DNA of 64,000 nt from Methylonatrum kenyense (GCF_023195885.1 NZ_JALPKO010000006.1:124001-188000); one strand, 5' to 3'. Positions 17,042-32,691 are shown, numbered from the stretch's first letter. The notes: generated from the sequence alone by a model not told the origin. Program-made: numbers and translations.

Positions 17042-18061
17042 TCAGGTCAGCGGTATCTGCATGCTTGCGCAGTGCACGCTGCCGTGCTGCCGGACCAGCG
17101 GCAGGGCAGGTATCGGGATGATTTCCCGGTCCGGAAAGGCCTCGCCGATCAGACGCATCGCCAGGGTGTCGCCGGCCTGCGCGTAACAGGGCACCAGCAC
17201 CGCGCCATTGATCACCAGAAAGTTCGCGTAGCTCAGCGGCAGCCGCCTGTCATCGACCACACATGGTTCGGGCCAGGGCAGCGGCAGCAGGGTATACGGC
17301 TTGTCCTCTCGTGTCCGCAGCTGCGCCAGTTCCGCCTCCATTGCACCGAGGTCGGCGGCATGGCTGTCCTGCGGATCGTCACAGGCGGTGTAGAGGATGG
17401 TGTCGCCGGGCGCGAAGCGCGCCAGCATATCCACATGACCATCCGTGTCGTCACCATCAAGATGGCCGTGATCTAGCCAGTGCACCCGGTCGCAGGCAAA
17501 CAGGTCCAGTAGCTGCTGCTCGACCTGGGCGCGGGAGGTGGGCCCATTGCGTGACGGATCAAGCAGGCATCGGCTGGTGGTCAGCAGCGTCCCGTTTCCG
17601 TCACAGTCGATGCTGCCGCCCTCAAACACGAACGGCACCGGCTGGTGTTCAGCCCAGCGAAAGTGGCCGTGTTCCGCAAGCTCCCGGGTCAGGGCGTCGT
17701 CGAGCTCCGCCGGATACTTGCCGCCCCAGCCGTCGAAGCGGAAATCCAGCAGCACTGCCGTGCCATCACGAATTACCGTGATTGGCCCGTGGTCCCTGAC
17801 CCAGATGTCATTGGACGGGGCAATTGCCAGGTCGAAGCTGTTGCCGGCCGGCAGTTGCCTGGCCACATGCTCGCGATGGCCTTGGTCGCGGCAGGCGATA
17901 AGCACACGTTGGAATCGGCCGATGGCCGATGCCATCGCGACAAAGGTCTGCTCGACGGCCGCCAGTCCGTCGGCCCAGTCACCCCGGTCATGGGGCCAGG
18001 TCAGCATGACGCAGCGTTGCGCCGCCCATTCGGGTGGCAGCCAGAGGTTCGAACCGCTCAT
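17042..18061 (-). CDS. aguA: Agmatine deiminase
   Basis: AguA converts agmatine to N-carbamoylputrescine and ammonia. The 339-residue pentein-fold protein has PPEWAAQRCVMLTWPH at the N-terminus, the substrate-binding SNDIWVRDHGP, FEGGSIDCDGNG, the catalytic GHVDMLARF His, and the nucleophilic Cys in GSVHCASMQIP near the C-terminus. With aguB downstream it forms the agmatine-to-putrescine route. A small secreted-protein gene ends only 3 bases upstream, so the operon may begin there. Confidence 0.94.
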   Translation of the reverse strand: MSGSNLWLPPEWAAQRCVMLTWPHDRGDWADGLAAVEQTFVAMASAIGRFQRVLIACRDQGHREHVARQLPAGNSFDLAIAPSNDIWVRDHGPITVIRDGTAVLLDFRFDGWGGKYPAELDDALTRELAEHGHFRWAEHQPVPFVFEGGSIDCDGNGTLLTTSRCLLDPSRNGPTSRAQVEQQLLDLFACDRVHWLDHGHLDGDDTDGHVDMLARFAPGDTILYTACDDPQDSHAADLGAMEAELAQLRTREDKPYTLLPLPWPEPCVVDDRRLPLSYANFLVINGAVLVPCYAQAGDTLAMRLIGEAFPDREIIPIPALPLVRQHGSVHCASMQIPLT

Positions 18062-18064
18062 CGA

Positions 18065-18346
18065 TCAGCGTTTGCGGACACTGTGGAGGACGCGCTCATG
18101 TTCAAAATAGACCATGTATTCGCTGTAGTCCCAGCGGCTGATCGGGGGATCGCCAACCGCCGGGATGCGGTTCTTCGGCGCGCCGAAGCGGGCCTCCACC
18201 TGCTGCATGGTCTCGCCGTTGCGGGGCAGGCTGCGATCCGGGCGGTCCGGATCCAGGTCATCGATGATCAGGCGATCGGCGGCGGCCATTGCCGAAACAC
18301 CGGAAAGGCACGTTGCAAGCAGAAGGTTTGTTAGCCAGTAACGCAT
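18065..18346 (-). CDS. Conserved small secreted protein
   Basis: A 93-residue protein with a cleavable signal peptide (LLLATCLSGVSAMAAA) and a compact mature domain. PRNGETMQQVEARFGAPKNR resembles the SmpA/OmlA-type 'GMxxxxVxxxxGxP' turn. PISRWDYSEYMVYFEHERV forms the following strands. Similar small proteins are common in gammaproteobacteria with no assigned function. ATG 18346 has GGGAGAT just upstream. It is probably the first gene of the run leading into aguA. Confidence 0.75.
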   Translation of the reverse strand: MRYWLTNLLLATCLSGVSAMAAADRLIIDDLDPDRPDRSLPRNGETMQQVEARFGAPKNRIPAVGDPPISRWDYSEYMVYFEHERVLHSVRKR

Positions 18347-18473
18347 GGATGATCTCCCGTGTCCGGATGCTGCGCTATTGGAGCAAGAATAACACCGCCG
18401 CCTGCCGATCAGTCTGCGCACTGTGTCGCGTCCGTGGTGCTGCGGTATGCTCCGCCGCCTGATGAGGATCCCC

Positions 18474-19955
<1,482 letters not shown>

Positions 19956-20062
19956 CGCCGGCTCACGACTGGCCGCGGGCGACACAATCGCGACGAGGGA
20001 GGCGAGATTGAGAAGCAGGACGCCGCAGCCGCCTGCCATGCCGGCGCCGTTGGCGGAACGAA

Positions 20063-20386
20063 TCAAGTCTCGGGATCGTAATCGGTTTCCGGCCAGTTTG
20101 CGCGTATCTCCCGGGCCTGGTCCTCGGCCGAGAACTGTTCCCAGATCAGCCCGTTTATATCGTGCTCCACCGACAAGGTGGTGGCCTGCGGGTCTTCCCA
20201 GCCCAGATGCCGGACGACGCCTCCCTCGCCGTGGATCTGGCGAATGGACAGATTCAGCGTCGCCGTTCGCCAGAGCGCATAGCGGCCAGGCACCACAACG
20301 GTGGGCGCGGCACCGAGGCGCCGACTGTAGTCGGGGATGGTCGCTGCCACGTCAGTGACGGCAAGCGCCAGATGAAACCGTCTCAT
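20063..20386 (-). CDS. VOC-family (glyoxalase-like) protein, CadI-like
   Basis: A 107-residue single-module vicinal-oxygen-chelate protein. The betaalphabetabetabeta pattern begins FHLALAVTDVAATIPDYSRR and continues with TLNLSIRQ and HLGWED. The order resembles the CadI/ArsI branch. It has no Cys, so the ArsI metalloid site is missing and no arsenical or cadmium role can be argued. It lies downstream of rlmM on the same strand, with about 140 bases between. The reaction is unknown. Confidence 0.7.
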   Translation of the reverse strand: MRRFHLALAVTDVAATIPDYSRRLGAAPTVVVPGRYALWRTATLNLSIRQIHGEGGVVRHLGWEDPQATTLSVEHDINGLIWEQFSAEDQAREIRANWPETDYDPET

Positions 20387-20523
20387 GCCCGATCTCCGCC
20401 AGCGGGGCGGCCAGCCCCGGGGCACCACGTCACGCCGGAAGATCGAGACCGGCCGGCGGTGTTTCCCAAAAAGTCTTTTTGTTTTGCAAATCAACCGCGC
20501 GACCCTGGACCGGGCCCGCCATG

Positions 20524-21618
20524 TTATCCCAGTGTAGCCTCTCTGAGCGTGGCGCCCGCCGGGAAAACGGCCACGGTCACTTCGTCGCGGTCGTGGTAGA
20601 GGTGGCGGCAGACCGTGTGCCATGCGGGCCCGGTGGGTAGCCGCGCCAGGCAGTCCCGCACTGTCTGGTGGCGTTGTTTCATCGGTAGCTTGAGGTTGAA
20701 AATGACGGCGCGGCACCAGCCCTGGGCCAGCCAGTGCGCGACCAGGTCCGACACTCTGACGGGTCTCTCCACCATATCGCAGACCAGCAGGTCCACCGGG
20801 CTCGGCGGACGATAGCGGAAACCATCCTCGCGGCGATGTTCCACCAGGCCCGAATCCAGCAACTCCGGCTGGATGGGCCCATTATCCACGGCCGTCACTC
20901 GGATGTGCCGACGCACCAGTTGCCAGCTCCAGCCGCCGGGCGCCGCGCCGAGGTCGACGGCCATGGCCGCCGGTCGCAGCAGGGTGTCCTGAACGTCGCT
21001 CGGCAGCATGAGTCGAATTGCCTCGTCCAGCTTGAGACCGGATCGGCTCGGCGCACCGCGCGACTGGCGCAAGCGCAGTATTCCGTTGGCTTCCGGTGAG
21101 CTGCGTCCGACCAGGCCCTCGGCCGGAAATACCTGGTCGAAGTCGCTGAAAAACAGGTGCAGCCGCCGTGGTGCCGAAGTCGCATTGCTGCTGATACCGG
21201 CGCTGGCCAGACCCTTTTCCAGCGGCTTGCGCAGGCGTCGGGTCAAAGCAGAAACCTGCTTGCCGCAGTTGGTATCCGGATGGTCCAGGCACAGTGCGGC
21301 GTAGGGGCCGATCCGCCCGGCATTCTCCAAAGCTTCCAGTACCGGCTGGACGCGATCACGCCGCGGCAACGGAATCGGCTCCGCGCTGGCAAGCAGCCAT
21401 TGGCGCGGGAAGACCAGGTCCCTCAGGTCCAGTCCGTCCGAGAGTTCCTCGACCACGCCGGAATCCGCGCCGTGGAACTGCAGCCAACCGTCTCCGTGGC
21501 GAGCACGCACGTAACCCGGAAGGGATTCGGCGCTGCTCCGGGCCATGATTTCGGCCGCGCAATCCTTTTCGAAGCCGGGACGGCAGTAGAACAGCAGGGA
21601 GGGGGACTCGTTCGCCAT
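20524..21618 (-). CDS. rlmM: 23S rRNA 2'-O-ribose methyltransferase (Cm2498)
   Basis: RlmM methylates the 2'-OH of C2498 in 23S rRNA. The 364-residue protein has an N-terminal THUMP-like half ([15 protein letters not shown]) and a C-terminal Rossmann methyltransferase. SAM binding is at [16 protein letters not shown]. The K-D-K-E catalytic residues are recognisable in LVCDMVERP and [10 protein letters not shown], with the C-terminal [11 protein letters not shown]. Length matches the family (E. coli 366). Confidence 0.93.
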   Translation of the reverse strand: MANESPSLLFYCRPGFEKDCAAEIMARSSAESLPGYVRARHGDGWLQFHGADSGVVEELSDGLDLRDLVFPRQWLLASAEPIPLPRRDRVQPVLEALENAGRIGPYAALCLDHPDTNCGKQVSALTRRLRKPLEKGLASAGISSNATSAPRRLHLFFSDFDQVFPAEGLVGRSSPEANGILRLRQSRGAPSRSGLKLDEAIRLMLPSDVQDTLLRPAAMAVDLGAAPGGWSWQLVRRHIRVTAVDNGPIQPELLDSGLVEHRREDGFRYRPPSPVDLLVCDMVERPVRVSDLVAHWLAQGWCRAVIFNLKLPMKQRHQTVRDCLARLPTGPAWHTVCRHLYHDRDEVTVAVFPAGATLREATLG

Positions 21619-21714
21619 GGCAACTTAGCCTACTGTAGCGTGGTGCGTGCCGGAACAAGGCCCCGGTGCCGGGGTCGGAACGGTGGCATCCATCCATTCG
21701 CAGGGAGAGTAGGC

Positions 21715-22497
21715 ATGGAAACGATTCTTCTGGTCGTTGCTGCACTGATTATCGCGATTCTGGCGTCGGCGATACGCGTGCTGCGCGAATACGAGCGCGG
21801 CGTCATCTTTCAGCTTGGTCGTTTCTGGAGCGTCAAGGGCCCGGGCCTGATCATCGTCATCCCGGTCATCCAGCAGATGGTGCGTACCGATCTTCGTACC
21901 GTGGTGATGGATGTTCCCAGTCAGGATGTGATTTCCAAGGACAACGTCTCTGTCAGCGTCAATGCGGTGCTCTATTTCCGGGTCGTGGATCCGCAGCGGG
22001 CCGTGATCAATGTCGAGGACTACTTCGCCGCCACCAGCCAGCTTGCCCAGACCACGCTGCGTTCGGTGCTTGGCCAGCATGACCTGGATGAAATGTTGGC
22101 GGAACGCGATCGCCTGAACGAGGACATCCAGACCATTCTCGACGAACACACCGATGCCTGGGGCATCAAGGTGGCCAACGTCGAGATCAAGCATGTGGAT
22201 ATCGACGAAAGCATGATCCGCGCGATCGCACAGCAGGCCGAGGCCGAGCGCAGCCGGCGGGCCAAGATCATCCATGCCGAAGGCGAAATGCAGGCGGCGC
22301 AGAAGCTGCAGGACGCGGCCAATGTGCTGTCACAGAACCCGCAGGCGCTGCAGCTTCGGTACCTGCAGACGCTTTCCGGTATTGCCGGGGAGCAGAACTC
22401 GACCATCGTGTTCCCGCTGCCAATGGACCTGATGGGCGCATTCAAGGACATGATCAACCGGGCCAATGCCGGTGCCAGCGGCTCGGACAAGGGCTGA
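21715..22497 (+). CDS. Slipin / stomatin-like SPFH membrane protein
   Basis: A 260-residue SPFH-domain protein. One N-terminal hydrophobic segment (about residues 3-22) anchors it in the inner membrane. The SPFH core then runs [42 protein letters not shown] and [20 protein letters not shown], with a coiled-coil C-terminus. Slipins form membrane microdomain scaffolds. The usual NfeD partner is not adjacent. The ribosome site GGGAGAG precedes ATG 21715. It overlaps xerD by about 30 bases. Confidence 0.9.
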   Translation: METILLVVAALIIAILASAIRVLREYERGVIFQLGRFWSVKGPGLIIVIPVIQQMVRTDLRTVVMDVPSQDVISKDNVSVSVNAVLYFRVVDPQRAVINVEDYFAATSQLAQTTLRSVLGQHDLDEMLAERDRLNEDIQTILDEHTDAWGIKVANVEIKHVDIDESMIRAIAQQAEAERSRRAKIIHAEGEMQAAQKLQDAANVLSQNPQALQLRYLQTLSGIAGEQNSTIVFPLPMDLMGAFKDMINRANAGASGSDKG

Positions 22498-23401
22498 TCA
22501 GGGCATCGTCGCGGAGCCTGGCGAGGCGATAGACCGCTTTCTTGACGCCATCTGGGCGGAGAGCGGGCTCAGTCGGCAGACCCTGGCAGCCTATCGGGCT
22601 GACCTGGTGAGTTTCGCGCGTTGGCTCGACGGCCGCGGCGGGGGCCTGTCGGGAGCCGGTCGCGAGGACGTGCTGGCCTACCTGGCGGCCCGGGTGGCGG
22701 GCGGATTGAAGCCTCGCTCCACCGCGCGGTTGCTGTCCACGCTGCGGCGTTACTACCGCTGGCGCTTGCGCGAGGGTCTGGCCGACTCCGATCCGACGGC
22801 CGATGTCGAATCTCCCCGCCTGGGCCGCCCGCTGCCTGGCGCCGTCTCGGAGGCCGAAGTCGAGGCGCTGCTGGTCGCCCCGGACACGGCTGATCCGGTG
22901 GGGCTGCGGGATCGCGCCATGCTGGAGCTTCTGTATGCCAGCGGCTTGCGGGTGTCGGAACTGGTGTCATTGACCCTGGGTCAGTTCAATCCGCGGCAGG
23001 GCGTACTGCGCGTTGTCGGCAAGGGCTCCCGCGAGCGACTGGTTCCGCTGGGTGAACAGGCCCTGGACTGGGTTGATCGCTGGCTACGCGAGGGGCGCGG
23101 TGTCCTGCTTGGCCAACGGCGCAGTGACGCCTTGTTCGTTACGGCGCGCGGTGCCGGCCTCAGTCGCCAGGCGTTCTGGTACCGGATTCGCACCCACGCC
23201 CGGACGGCAGGCATCCGCGGCCATCTGTCGCCGCATACGCTGCGGCATTCCTTCGCCACCCATTTGCTGAACCACGGGGCGGACCTGCGGGTGGTACAGT
23301 TGTTGCTGGGCCACCAGGACCTTTCCACCACCCAGATCTACACTCACATTGCCCGTCAGCGCCTGCAGGAACTGCACGCGCAGCATCACCCGCGGGGCTG
23401 A
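22466..23401 (+). CDS. xerD: Site-specific tyrosine recombinase XerD
   Basis: XerD acts with XerC at dif to resolve chromosome dimers. Its 311 residues contain the SAM-like N-terminal domain ([20 protein letters not shown]) and all catalytic residues: Arg in [11 protein letters not shown], Lys in [13 protein letters not shown], His/Arg in [12 protein letters not shown], His in GHQDLSTTQ and the nucleophilic Tyr in IYTHI. The start is uncertain: ATG 22466 (or GTG 22472) lies inside the slipin gene, and no start codon exists between the slipin stop and the conserved region. Adjacent dsbC is the usual xerD neighbour. Confidence 0.92.
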   Translation: MPVPAARTRADQGIVAEPGEAIDRFLDAIWAESGLSRQTLAAYRADLVSFARWLDGRGGGLSGAGREDVLAYLAARVAGGLKPRSTARLLSTLRRYYRWRLREGLADSDPTADVESPRLGRPLPGAVSEAEVEALLVAPDTADPVGLRDRAMLELLYASGLRVSELVSLTLGQFNPRQGVLRVVGKGSRERLVPLGEQALDWVDRWLREGRGVLLGQRRSDALFVTARGAGLSRQAFWYRIRTHARTAGIRGHLSPHTLRHSFATHLLNHGADLRVVQLLLGHQDLSTTQIYTHIARQRLQELHAQHHPRG

Positions 23402-23438
23402 CCGGGTGCCGATTGCATAGCAGAACGATGGGGTTCAG

Positions 23439-24194
23439 ATGACATACCGATTGTTTGCCGCCGTCAGTCTCGCCGTACTGGTGACTGCTGCCCCGGGGTT
23501 GCTCGCCGACGATGAACTGGCGGAAGTGAGCGAGCGCATCAGCGAGCGGCTGCAGGACATCAACCCGGAACTGCGTCCCGACCGGGTGGACCGGTCACCG
23601 GTGCCGGATCTGTACCAGGTGGTGATCGGGGGCCAGGTCCTCTACATCACCGGCGACGGACGTTATCTGGTGCAGGGTGACATGATGGACCTGGAGACGC
23701 GCCGCTCCGTCTCCGATGACTTGCGCGGCCAGGTCCGGCTGGAACAGCTCGACGCCCACGGCGTCGACAACATGATTGTGTATCCGGCAAACGGCGACAC
23801 CGAGCATGTGGTGACGGTGTTCACGGATATCGATTGCCCCTACTGCCGCCAGTTTCACGCCAACATGGATGCCTACAACGACCAGGGCATCGAGGTTCGT
23901 TACGTGCAGATGCCGCGGGCCGGCTTGGGCTCTGATTCACACCGCAAGGCAACGGCTGTCTGGTGTGCCGACGACCGCAGGGCGGCCATGGACGAGGCCA
24001 AAGACCGGGGTGACTTTTCCGGCGACACCGACTGCGACAACCCGGTCGAGGAACAACTGGCCCTGGCGCAGGACCTGGGCGTGAATTCGACGCCGTCGAT
24101 CATTACCGAACGCGGTATCCTGCACCGCGGTTTGGTGCCCGCGGACGAACTGCGTCAGATCCTGGATGAAGAAAAGGCGCGGGCGGGAGATTGA
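23439..24194 (+). CDS. dsbC: Thiol:disulfide interchange protein DsbC
   Basis: Periplasmic disulfide isomerase. A signal peptide (LFAAVSLAVLVTAAPGLLA) leads into the N-terminal cystatin-like dimerisation domain. The thioredoxin fold follows with active site DIDCPYCRQFH, a second structural Cys pair (WCADDRRA and TDCDNP) and the cis-Pro in GVNSTPSI. At 251 residues it is full length. It follows xerD and ends at a strong terminator (24216-24243). Confidence 0.94.
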   Translation: MTYRLFAAVSLAVLVTAAPGLLADDELAEVSERISERLQDINPELRPDRVDRSPVPDLYQVVIGGQVLYITGDGRYLVQGDMMDLETRRSVSDDLRGQVRLEQLDAHGVDNMIVYPANGDTEHVVTVFTDIDCPYCRQFHANMDAYNDQGIEVRYVQMPRAGLGSDSHRKATAVWCADDRRAAMDEAKDRGDFSGDTDCDNPVEEQLALAQDLGVNSTPSIITERGILHRGLVPADELRQILDEEKARAGD

Positions 24195-24215
24195 AGCGCC
24201 TGCACTGGCTTACGC

Positions 24216-24243
24216 AAAAAGGCGGCCTTGTGGCCGCCTTTTT
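24216..24243. terminator. Bidirectional Rho-independent terminator
   Basis: A perfect 12-bp stem, AAAAAGGCGGCC/GGCCGCCTTTTT, with loop TTGT. It lies between the convergent dsbC (plus) and fdxA (minus) and has a T-run on each strand, so it can terminate both. Confidence 0.9.
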
Positions 24244-24269
24244 ATTGGAATAATAGAATAATACGGCGC

Positions 24270-24593
24270 CTACCGCTCAAGCAGCTCGAGTTTGTTCGGC
24301 TTGCCGTCCCATTCCTCGGCGTCGGCCGGCGGGTCCTTCTGCTCGGTAATCACTGGCCACTCCCGTGACAGTTCGGCGTTGAGCTCGAGGAAGTGCATCT
24401 GGTCCTCCGGCAGGTCGTCTTCCGAGAGGATGGCCTCGGCCGGGCATTCCGGCTCGCACAGGGTGCAATCGATGCATTCATCCGGGTCGATGACCAGGTA
24501 GTTCGGGCCTTCATGGAAGCAGTCCACCGGGCAGACTTCCACGCAATCGGTGTATTTGCACTTGATGCAGTTCTCAGTGACGACAAAGGTCAT
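24270..24593 (-). CDS. fdxA: Seven-iron ferredoxin FdxA
   Basis: A 107-residue [3Fe-4S][4Fe-4S] ferredoxin of the Azotobacter FdI type. The Cys arrangement is visible in [19 protein letters not shown] and [15 protein letters not shown], followed by the typical C-terminal extension (about 50 residues). It is a cytoplasmic low-potential electron carrier. It lies downstream of mutS on the same strand with a 111-base gap, a common gammaproteobacterial order. Confidence 0.95.
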   Translation of the reverse strand: MTFVVTENCIKCKYTDCVEVCPVDCFHEGPNYLVIDPDECIDCTLCEPECPAEAILSEDDLPEDQMHFLELNAELSREWPVITEQKDPPADAEEWDGKPNKLELLER

Positions 24594-24704
24594 GGGTTAC
24601 TCCAGTATCAAAAATCCGGTCGGTCCGGTGGTGAGATGGCGCAATAGTACCGATAACGGGCCCGCGGCTCCAAAGGCAAACGCCAGATCGCGGATTCGGG
24701 CCGG

Positions 24705-27281
24705 TCAGTGGTTACCACCGCTGTCCTGCAGGTCTCGGATCCGGTAGAGCAATTCCAGCGCCTGGCGCGGGCTGAGTGCATCCGGGTCCAGGCCATCCAG
24801 CAGATCCCGGACCGGATCATCGGCTTCCGGTTCGCTGAATAGCGGCAACTGGCCGTCGGTCTCCGCGTCGGCGCGCCAGGCCGCGCGCTCCAGGTCAGTC
24901 AGCTTGGCTCGTGCCGCCTGGATCACGGGTTTCGGCACGCCCGCCAGGGCAGCCACCTGCAGGCCGTAACTCTGATTTGCCGGACCATCCTTGAGCTGGT
25001 GCAGGAACACGATTTTCTCGCCATGCTCGACGGCGTCCAGGTGCGCATTGCGGACGCCCCGGTACTGCTCGGCGAGGGCGGTCATCTCGAAGTAATGGGT
25101 GGCGAACAGGGTCAGGGCCTGGATCCGTTCCGCCAGCCAGGCCCCACTGGCCCAGGCCAGCGACAGCCCGTCGAAAGTACTGGTGCCACGACCGATTTCA
25201 TCCAGCAGCACCAGGCTGTTGGCGGTGGCATTGTTCAGAATATTCGCGGTTTCGGTCATCTCCACCATGAAGGTGGAACGCCCCCCCGCCAGGTCGTCGG
25301 AGGCACCGATGCGCGTGAAGATCCGGTCCACCGGGCCGATTTCGGCCTCGCGGGCCGGCACGAAGCTGCCAACGCAGGCCAGCAGCACCGTCAACGCGAC
25401 CTGCCGCATGTAGGTGGATTTGCCGCCCATGTTGGGGCCGGTAATCACCAGCATCCGCTGCTTTCGATCCAGCCGGGTGTCGTTGGGCACGAACGGGCCA
25501 TCCAGCACCTGTTCGACCACCGGATGGCGTCCGTCCCGGATCACCACTCCGGGGCGGTCGCTGAGGCGGGGCCGGCAGTAATCCAGACTGCGGGCGCGTT
25601 CGGCCAGGCTGCAGAGCACGTCCAGTGCGGCCAGTGCCCGGGCGCTGGCCTGCAGCCGGTCCAGCCCCTCGTTCAGCGTCTCCAGCAGCTCGGCGTACAG
25701 GGACTTCTCCCGCGCCAGCGCCCGTTCCCGCGCACTGAGTACCTGGTCCTCGAAATCCTTCAGTTCCGGCGTGATATAGCGTTCGGCACCCTTCAGTGTT
25801 TGCCGACGCTGGTAGTACTCCGGTACCCGCGCGGTCTGGCCGCGGCTGACCTCGATGTAGTAGCCGTGGACACGGTTGTAGCGCACCTTCAGGTTGGCGA
25901 TGCCGGTCTGCTCTCGCTCCCGGTTTTCCAGATCCAGCAGGAACTCGTCGGCATCGCGGCTCAGCTTGCGCAGGCGATCGAGTTCGGCGTCGTAGCCTTC
26001 CGCGATCATGCCGCCATCACGAATCAGCACCGGCGGGTTGTCGACAATCGCCCGGGCCAGTAGATCCGTGGTTTCCGGATGCTCGGACAGGTCCGCGCGC
26101 AGCGCATCGATCAGCGGGGCGGGAAGCTCGGCGGTTTGTTCCTGCAGCGTCGGTAGTCGCGCCAGGCAGAGCCCAAGCGCCTCCAGATCCCGCGGCCGGG
26201 CTGAGCGCAGTGCAATCCGGGCCAGGATGCGCTCTGCATCGCCAAGTCCCGCCAGTGTCTCCCGCAGTAGGGTTTCGCTGCCGCTCTGCAGCAGGGTGTC
26301 GATCGCTTCATGCCGTGCGCGGACGGTGTCCTGGTCCTGCAGGGGGCGTTGCAGCCAGCGCCGAAGCAGGCGGCTGCCCATCGCGGTGCGCGTGCTGTCG
26401 AGTACCGAGGCCAGCGTATGCGCCGTACCGCCGGCCAGGTTCTGCTCGATTTCCAGGTTGCGCCGACTGGCGGCGTCAATGATGACCGCATCATCACGCT
26501 GTTCCAGCTGCAGTCCGCAGACGTGGGGCAGGGCGCTGCGCTGGGTGTCGGCGACGTACTGGAGCAGGCTGCCCGCCGCCTGCACGATGACGGGCAAATG
26601 CTCGCAGCCGAAGCCCGACAGGTCCCGTGTGCCGAACTGCCGGTTCAGCAGCCGCCGGCAGCTTTCTTCCTCGTAATGCCACGGTGGCCGGATCGTTCGG
26701 CCACTATGTTGCGACAGCCAGTCCGGCGCCGGGTCGCCCTCGCGCAGAAGTACTTCCGCCGGATTCAGGCGTTCGAACTCGGCCTGCAGGGTTTCCTCGT
26801 CATCAACCTGTTGCGCCAGGAACTCGCCGCTGGAGACCTCAAGCACGGCAAGCCCGAACTGCTCCTGCTGGCGGACCACCGACAGCACGCGATTACTGCC
26901 GCGTTCCGGCAGCAGGCTGTCTTCGGTCAGGGTGCCGGGCGTGACGATGCGCGTGACCTGGCGGTCCACCGGTCCCTTGCTGGTGGCCGGATCGCCGATC
27001 TGCTCGCAGATCGCCACCGATTCGCCCTGCCGGATCAGCCGGGCGAGATAGTTGTCGGCCGAGTGGTAGGGCACGCCGGCCATCGGGATCGGTTCGCCGG
27101 CCGTGGTGCCGCGGGCGGTCAGGGTGATGTCCAGCAGTTCGGCGGCGCGACGGGCATCGTCGAAGAACAGCTCGTAGAAGTCGCCCATCCGGTAGAACAG
27201 CAGGATGCCTGGATGTTCGGCCTTGATGCGCAGATACTGCTGCATCATCGGCGTGTGCTGGTCCTGTTCGCGTGCTGCCAT
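24705..27281 (-). CDS. mutS: DNA mismatch repair protein MutS
   Basis: MutS recognises mismatches and recruits MutL. Its 858 residues are complete. The N-terminal mismatch-binding domain has [13 protein letters not shown], which carries the Phe-x-Glu contact. Connector, lever and clamp domains follow, then the ATPase with Walker [14 protein letters not shown], Walker [17 protein letters not shown] and the FATHYFEMT switch. The C-terminal dimerisation helices end in ELLYRIRDL. It is divergent from pncC. Confidence 0.97.
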   Translation of the reverse strand: MAAREQDQHTPMMQQYLRIKAEHPGILLFYRMGDFYELFFDDARRAAELLDITLTARGTTAGEPIPMAGVPYHSADNYLARLIRQGESVAICEQIGDPATSKGPVDRQVTRIVTPGTLTEDSLLPERGSNRVLSVVRQQEQFGLAVLEVSSGEFLAQQVDDEETLQAEFERLNPAEVLLREGDPAPDWLSQHSGRTIRPPWHYEEESCRRLLNRQFGTRDLSGFGCEHLPVIVQAAGSLLQYVADTQRSALPHVCGLQLEQRDDAVIIDAASRRNLEIEQNLAGGTAHTLASVLDSTRTAMGSRLLRRWLQRPLQDQDTVRARHEAIDTLLQSGSETLLRETLAGLGDAERILARIALRSARPRDLEALGLCLARLPTLQEQTAELPAPLIDALRADLSEHPETTDLLARAIVDNPPVLIRDGGMIAEGYDAELDRLRKLSRDADEFLLDLENREREQTGIANLKVRYNRVHGYYIEVSRGQTARVPEYYQRRQTLKGAERYITPELKDFEDQVLSARERALAREKSLYAELLETLNEGLDRLQASARALAALDVLCSLAERARSLDYCRPRLSDRPGVVIRDGRHPVVEQVLDGPFVPNDTRLDRKQRMLVITGPNMGGKSTYMRQVALTVLLACVGSFVPAREAEIGPVDRIFTRIGASDDLAGGRSTFMVEMTETANILNNATANSLVLLDEIGRGTSTFDGLSLAWASGAWLAERIQALTLFATHYFEMTALAEQYRGVRNAHLDAVEHGEKIVFLHQLKDGPANQSYGLQVAALAGVPKPVIQAARAKLTDLERAAWRADAETDGQLPLFSEPEADDPVRDLLDGLDPDALSPRQALELLYRIRDLQDSGGNH

Positions 27282-27373
27282 CTGGGTTCCGGGTTGGTTT
27301 GCGCGGTTGACGTTTGTCGACGGTCCGTCATCGTAGGGAAAGCCGCATCGATTCGCACGTACAGGGATTGGGC

Positions 27374-27868
27374 ATGAGCGAGGACCGCCTGCAACGAAGC
27401 AGTGAACAGCTCGGACAGCTGTTGCAGCTGCGCGGCCTGCGGGTTGTCACCGCCGAGTCCTGCACAGGCGGCTGGATCGGCAAGGCGCTCACCGACATCG
27501 CCGGTAGTTCCGCCTGGGTGGAAGGCGGCTTCATCAGCTATTCGAACCAGTGCAAGCAAAGCATGCTTGGCGTTGATCCGGCACTGCTGCAGCACCATGG
27601 TGCGGTCAGTGAGTCGGTGGTGCGGGCGATGGCCGCTGGCGCATTGCAGCGGACCGGCGCTGATCTCAGCATTGCCGTCAGTGGCGTGGCCGGACCGGCC
27701 GGGGGTAGTGCCGGGAAGCCTGTGGGGCTGGTCTGGTTTGCCTGGGCCCGGGCCGCTGGCGAGGTCCGGGCCGAATCAGTGCGGTTTTCCGGCGACCGCG
27801 AGGCCGTTCGCCTGGAGGCCGCCATCTTCGCACTTCGCGGACTGCGGGGATGGCTCGATGTCGGATGA
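27374..27868 (+). CDS. pncC: Nicotinamide-nucleotide amidohydrolase (CinA C-terminal)
   Basis: A 164-residue stand-alone CinA C-terminal domain that deamidates NMN to NaMN for NAD salvage. Signatures are [30 protein letters not shown], and ISVAGPAGG-like [19 protein letters not shown] 27374 is the first start near the conserved region. It sits between mutS and recA, as in many gammaproteobacteria, and overlaps thpR. Confidence 0.93.
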   Translation: MSEDRLQRSSEQLGQLLQLRGLRVVTAESCTGGWIGKALTDIAGSSAWVEGGFISYSNQCKQSMLGVDPALLQHHGAVSESVVRAMAAGALQRTGADLSIAVSGVAGPAGGSAGKPVGLVWFAWARAAGEVRAESVRFSGDREAVRLEAAIFALRGLRGWLDVG

Positions 27869-28379
27869 GGCGGTGCGGCTGTTCTTCGCCATGCAGCCGG
27901 AGCGGGAGGTACGCGCGAGCCTGCATCGCGCTGCGGCGGCTATCGGCGCCGGGCGGCCGACCCCGGCTGACAATATCCACCTGACGCTGTTTTTCCTCGG
28001 ACGCTGTGACCACTCGCAAAGGCAGCAGGCGGAGCGGGTCGGGTCGGCGATCAGGTCGCCGGTCACATTGGTTCGTACCACTGAGCTCGAATACTGGAGC
28101 GGTCCCCGTGCCGGAGTGCTGCTCGCCGAGCCATTGGACGATGAACTGATCCGGCTGCAGCAGGATCTGCGGCAGGCACTCGAGAACGCCGGCTTTGTAC
28201 CGGACCGGCGGCCGTTCCGGCCGCACCTGACATTGCTGCGCAAGCTGGACGCCCCGACCGGGCTGCCGGAATTGCCATCGCAGCGCCTTCGACTGGCGGG
28301 TTTCGGGCTGTTCCTGTCGCGGCCGGGAGCGCAGGGATCGGTTTACGAACACCTCCGGTACTGGCCGGCGGCAGACTGA
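27858..28379 (+). CDS. thpR: RNA 2',3'-cyclic phosphodiesterase (2'-5' RNA ligase family)
   Basis: A 173-residue two-histidine phosphoesterase. Both HxTx motifs are present: HLTLFFLGRC (about residue 41) and HLTLLRKLD (about 127). The N-terminus RLFFAMQPEREVRASL is typical. The family opens 2',3'-cyclic phosphates on RNA and can reverse-ligate 2'-5' bonds in vitro. ATG 27858 overlaps pncC by 11 bases, and the gene ends 13 bases before the inverted repeat upstream of recA. Confidence 0.9.
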   Translation: MSDEAVRLFFAMQPEREVRASLHRAAAAIGAGRPTPADNIHLTLFFLGRCDHSQRQQAERVGSAIRSPVTLVRTTELEYWSGPRAGVLLAEPLDDELIRLQQDLRQALENAGFVPDRRPFRPHLTLLRKLDAPTGLPELPSQRLRLAGFGLFLSRPGAQGSVYEHLRYWPAAD

Positions 28380-28391
28380 GCGGCAGTCCCC

Positions 28392-28429
28392 AGGGAAACA
28401 CTGACGCGGGAATAAATCAGTGTTTCCCT
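28392..28429. repeat. Perfect inverted repeat, copy of the GTGTTTCCCTA element
   Basis: Two 13-base arms, AGGGAAACACTGA (28392-28404) and TCAGTGTTTCCCT (28417-28429), are perfect inverses around a 12-base loop. The right half matches the end of the element at 7551-7572. The hairpin lies between thpR and recA. It could act as a terminator without a U-tract, or be a mobile-element footprint. Confidence 0.7.
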
Positions 28430-28538
28430 AAGGGTGCGGCTCGGCACCCCGGTATGGGATACTGACGGATCGCACGGCGAGCGCCATGGATGGTGTGTTG
28501 CCGATGCCGACCGAAACCACAGCAGGAGATGCAAGAGA

Positions 28539-29575
<1,037 letters not shown>

Positions 29576-29579
<4 letters not shown>

Positions 29580-30064
29580 TCGTGAGGGCGGACGAATCCG
29601 GTCCGGAGGCGCCGGATCCGGCCGAGATCGAGGACAAGGCAGTCAGGCTTCTGGCAAGACGGGAACACTCCCGCAAGGAACTGCAACGCAAGCTGCGCCA
29701 GCGTCAGTACCCCGAAAGTCTGATAGCCGACACCCTTGAATTGCTGGAACAGCGTGGCTATCTCGATAATCAGCGGTTTGCCGAGGCCTTTATTCGCGAA
29801 CGCATCGGCAAGGGCCATGGACCGCTGCGCATCACCGCCGATCTTCGCGAGCGCGGAATCAAGGACGGCATGATCCGTGCGCTGCTCGACGCGGCCGAGG
29901 TGGACTGGCAGCAGCAGGCAGCGGTGGTGCGGGAGCGGCGCTTCGGCACGGCGCCGCCGGCGAATCGGACGGAATGGGGCCGGCAGGGGCGATTCCTTGC
30001 CGGCCGCGGTTTTTCTGCCGAGCAGGTCAGGCGCGTGCTCGGCGACGGCCGGGGCGATGACTGA
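29576..30064 (+). CDS. recX: Regulatory protein RecX
   Basis: RecX caps and inhibits RecA filaments. The 162-residue protein consists of three-helix repeats: [20 protein letters not shown], then [20 protein letters not shown], then [19 protein letters not shown], with a last repeat ending [15 protein letters not shown] 29576 overlaps the recA stop; GTG 29582 is an equally possible start. It is co-transcribed with recA. Confidence 0.92.
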
Positions 30065-30093
30065 TCGCACCCGGCGTTTGGTATGGGATCAAC

Positions 30094-32691
<2,598 letters not shown>

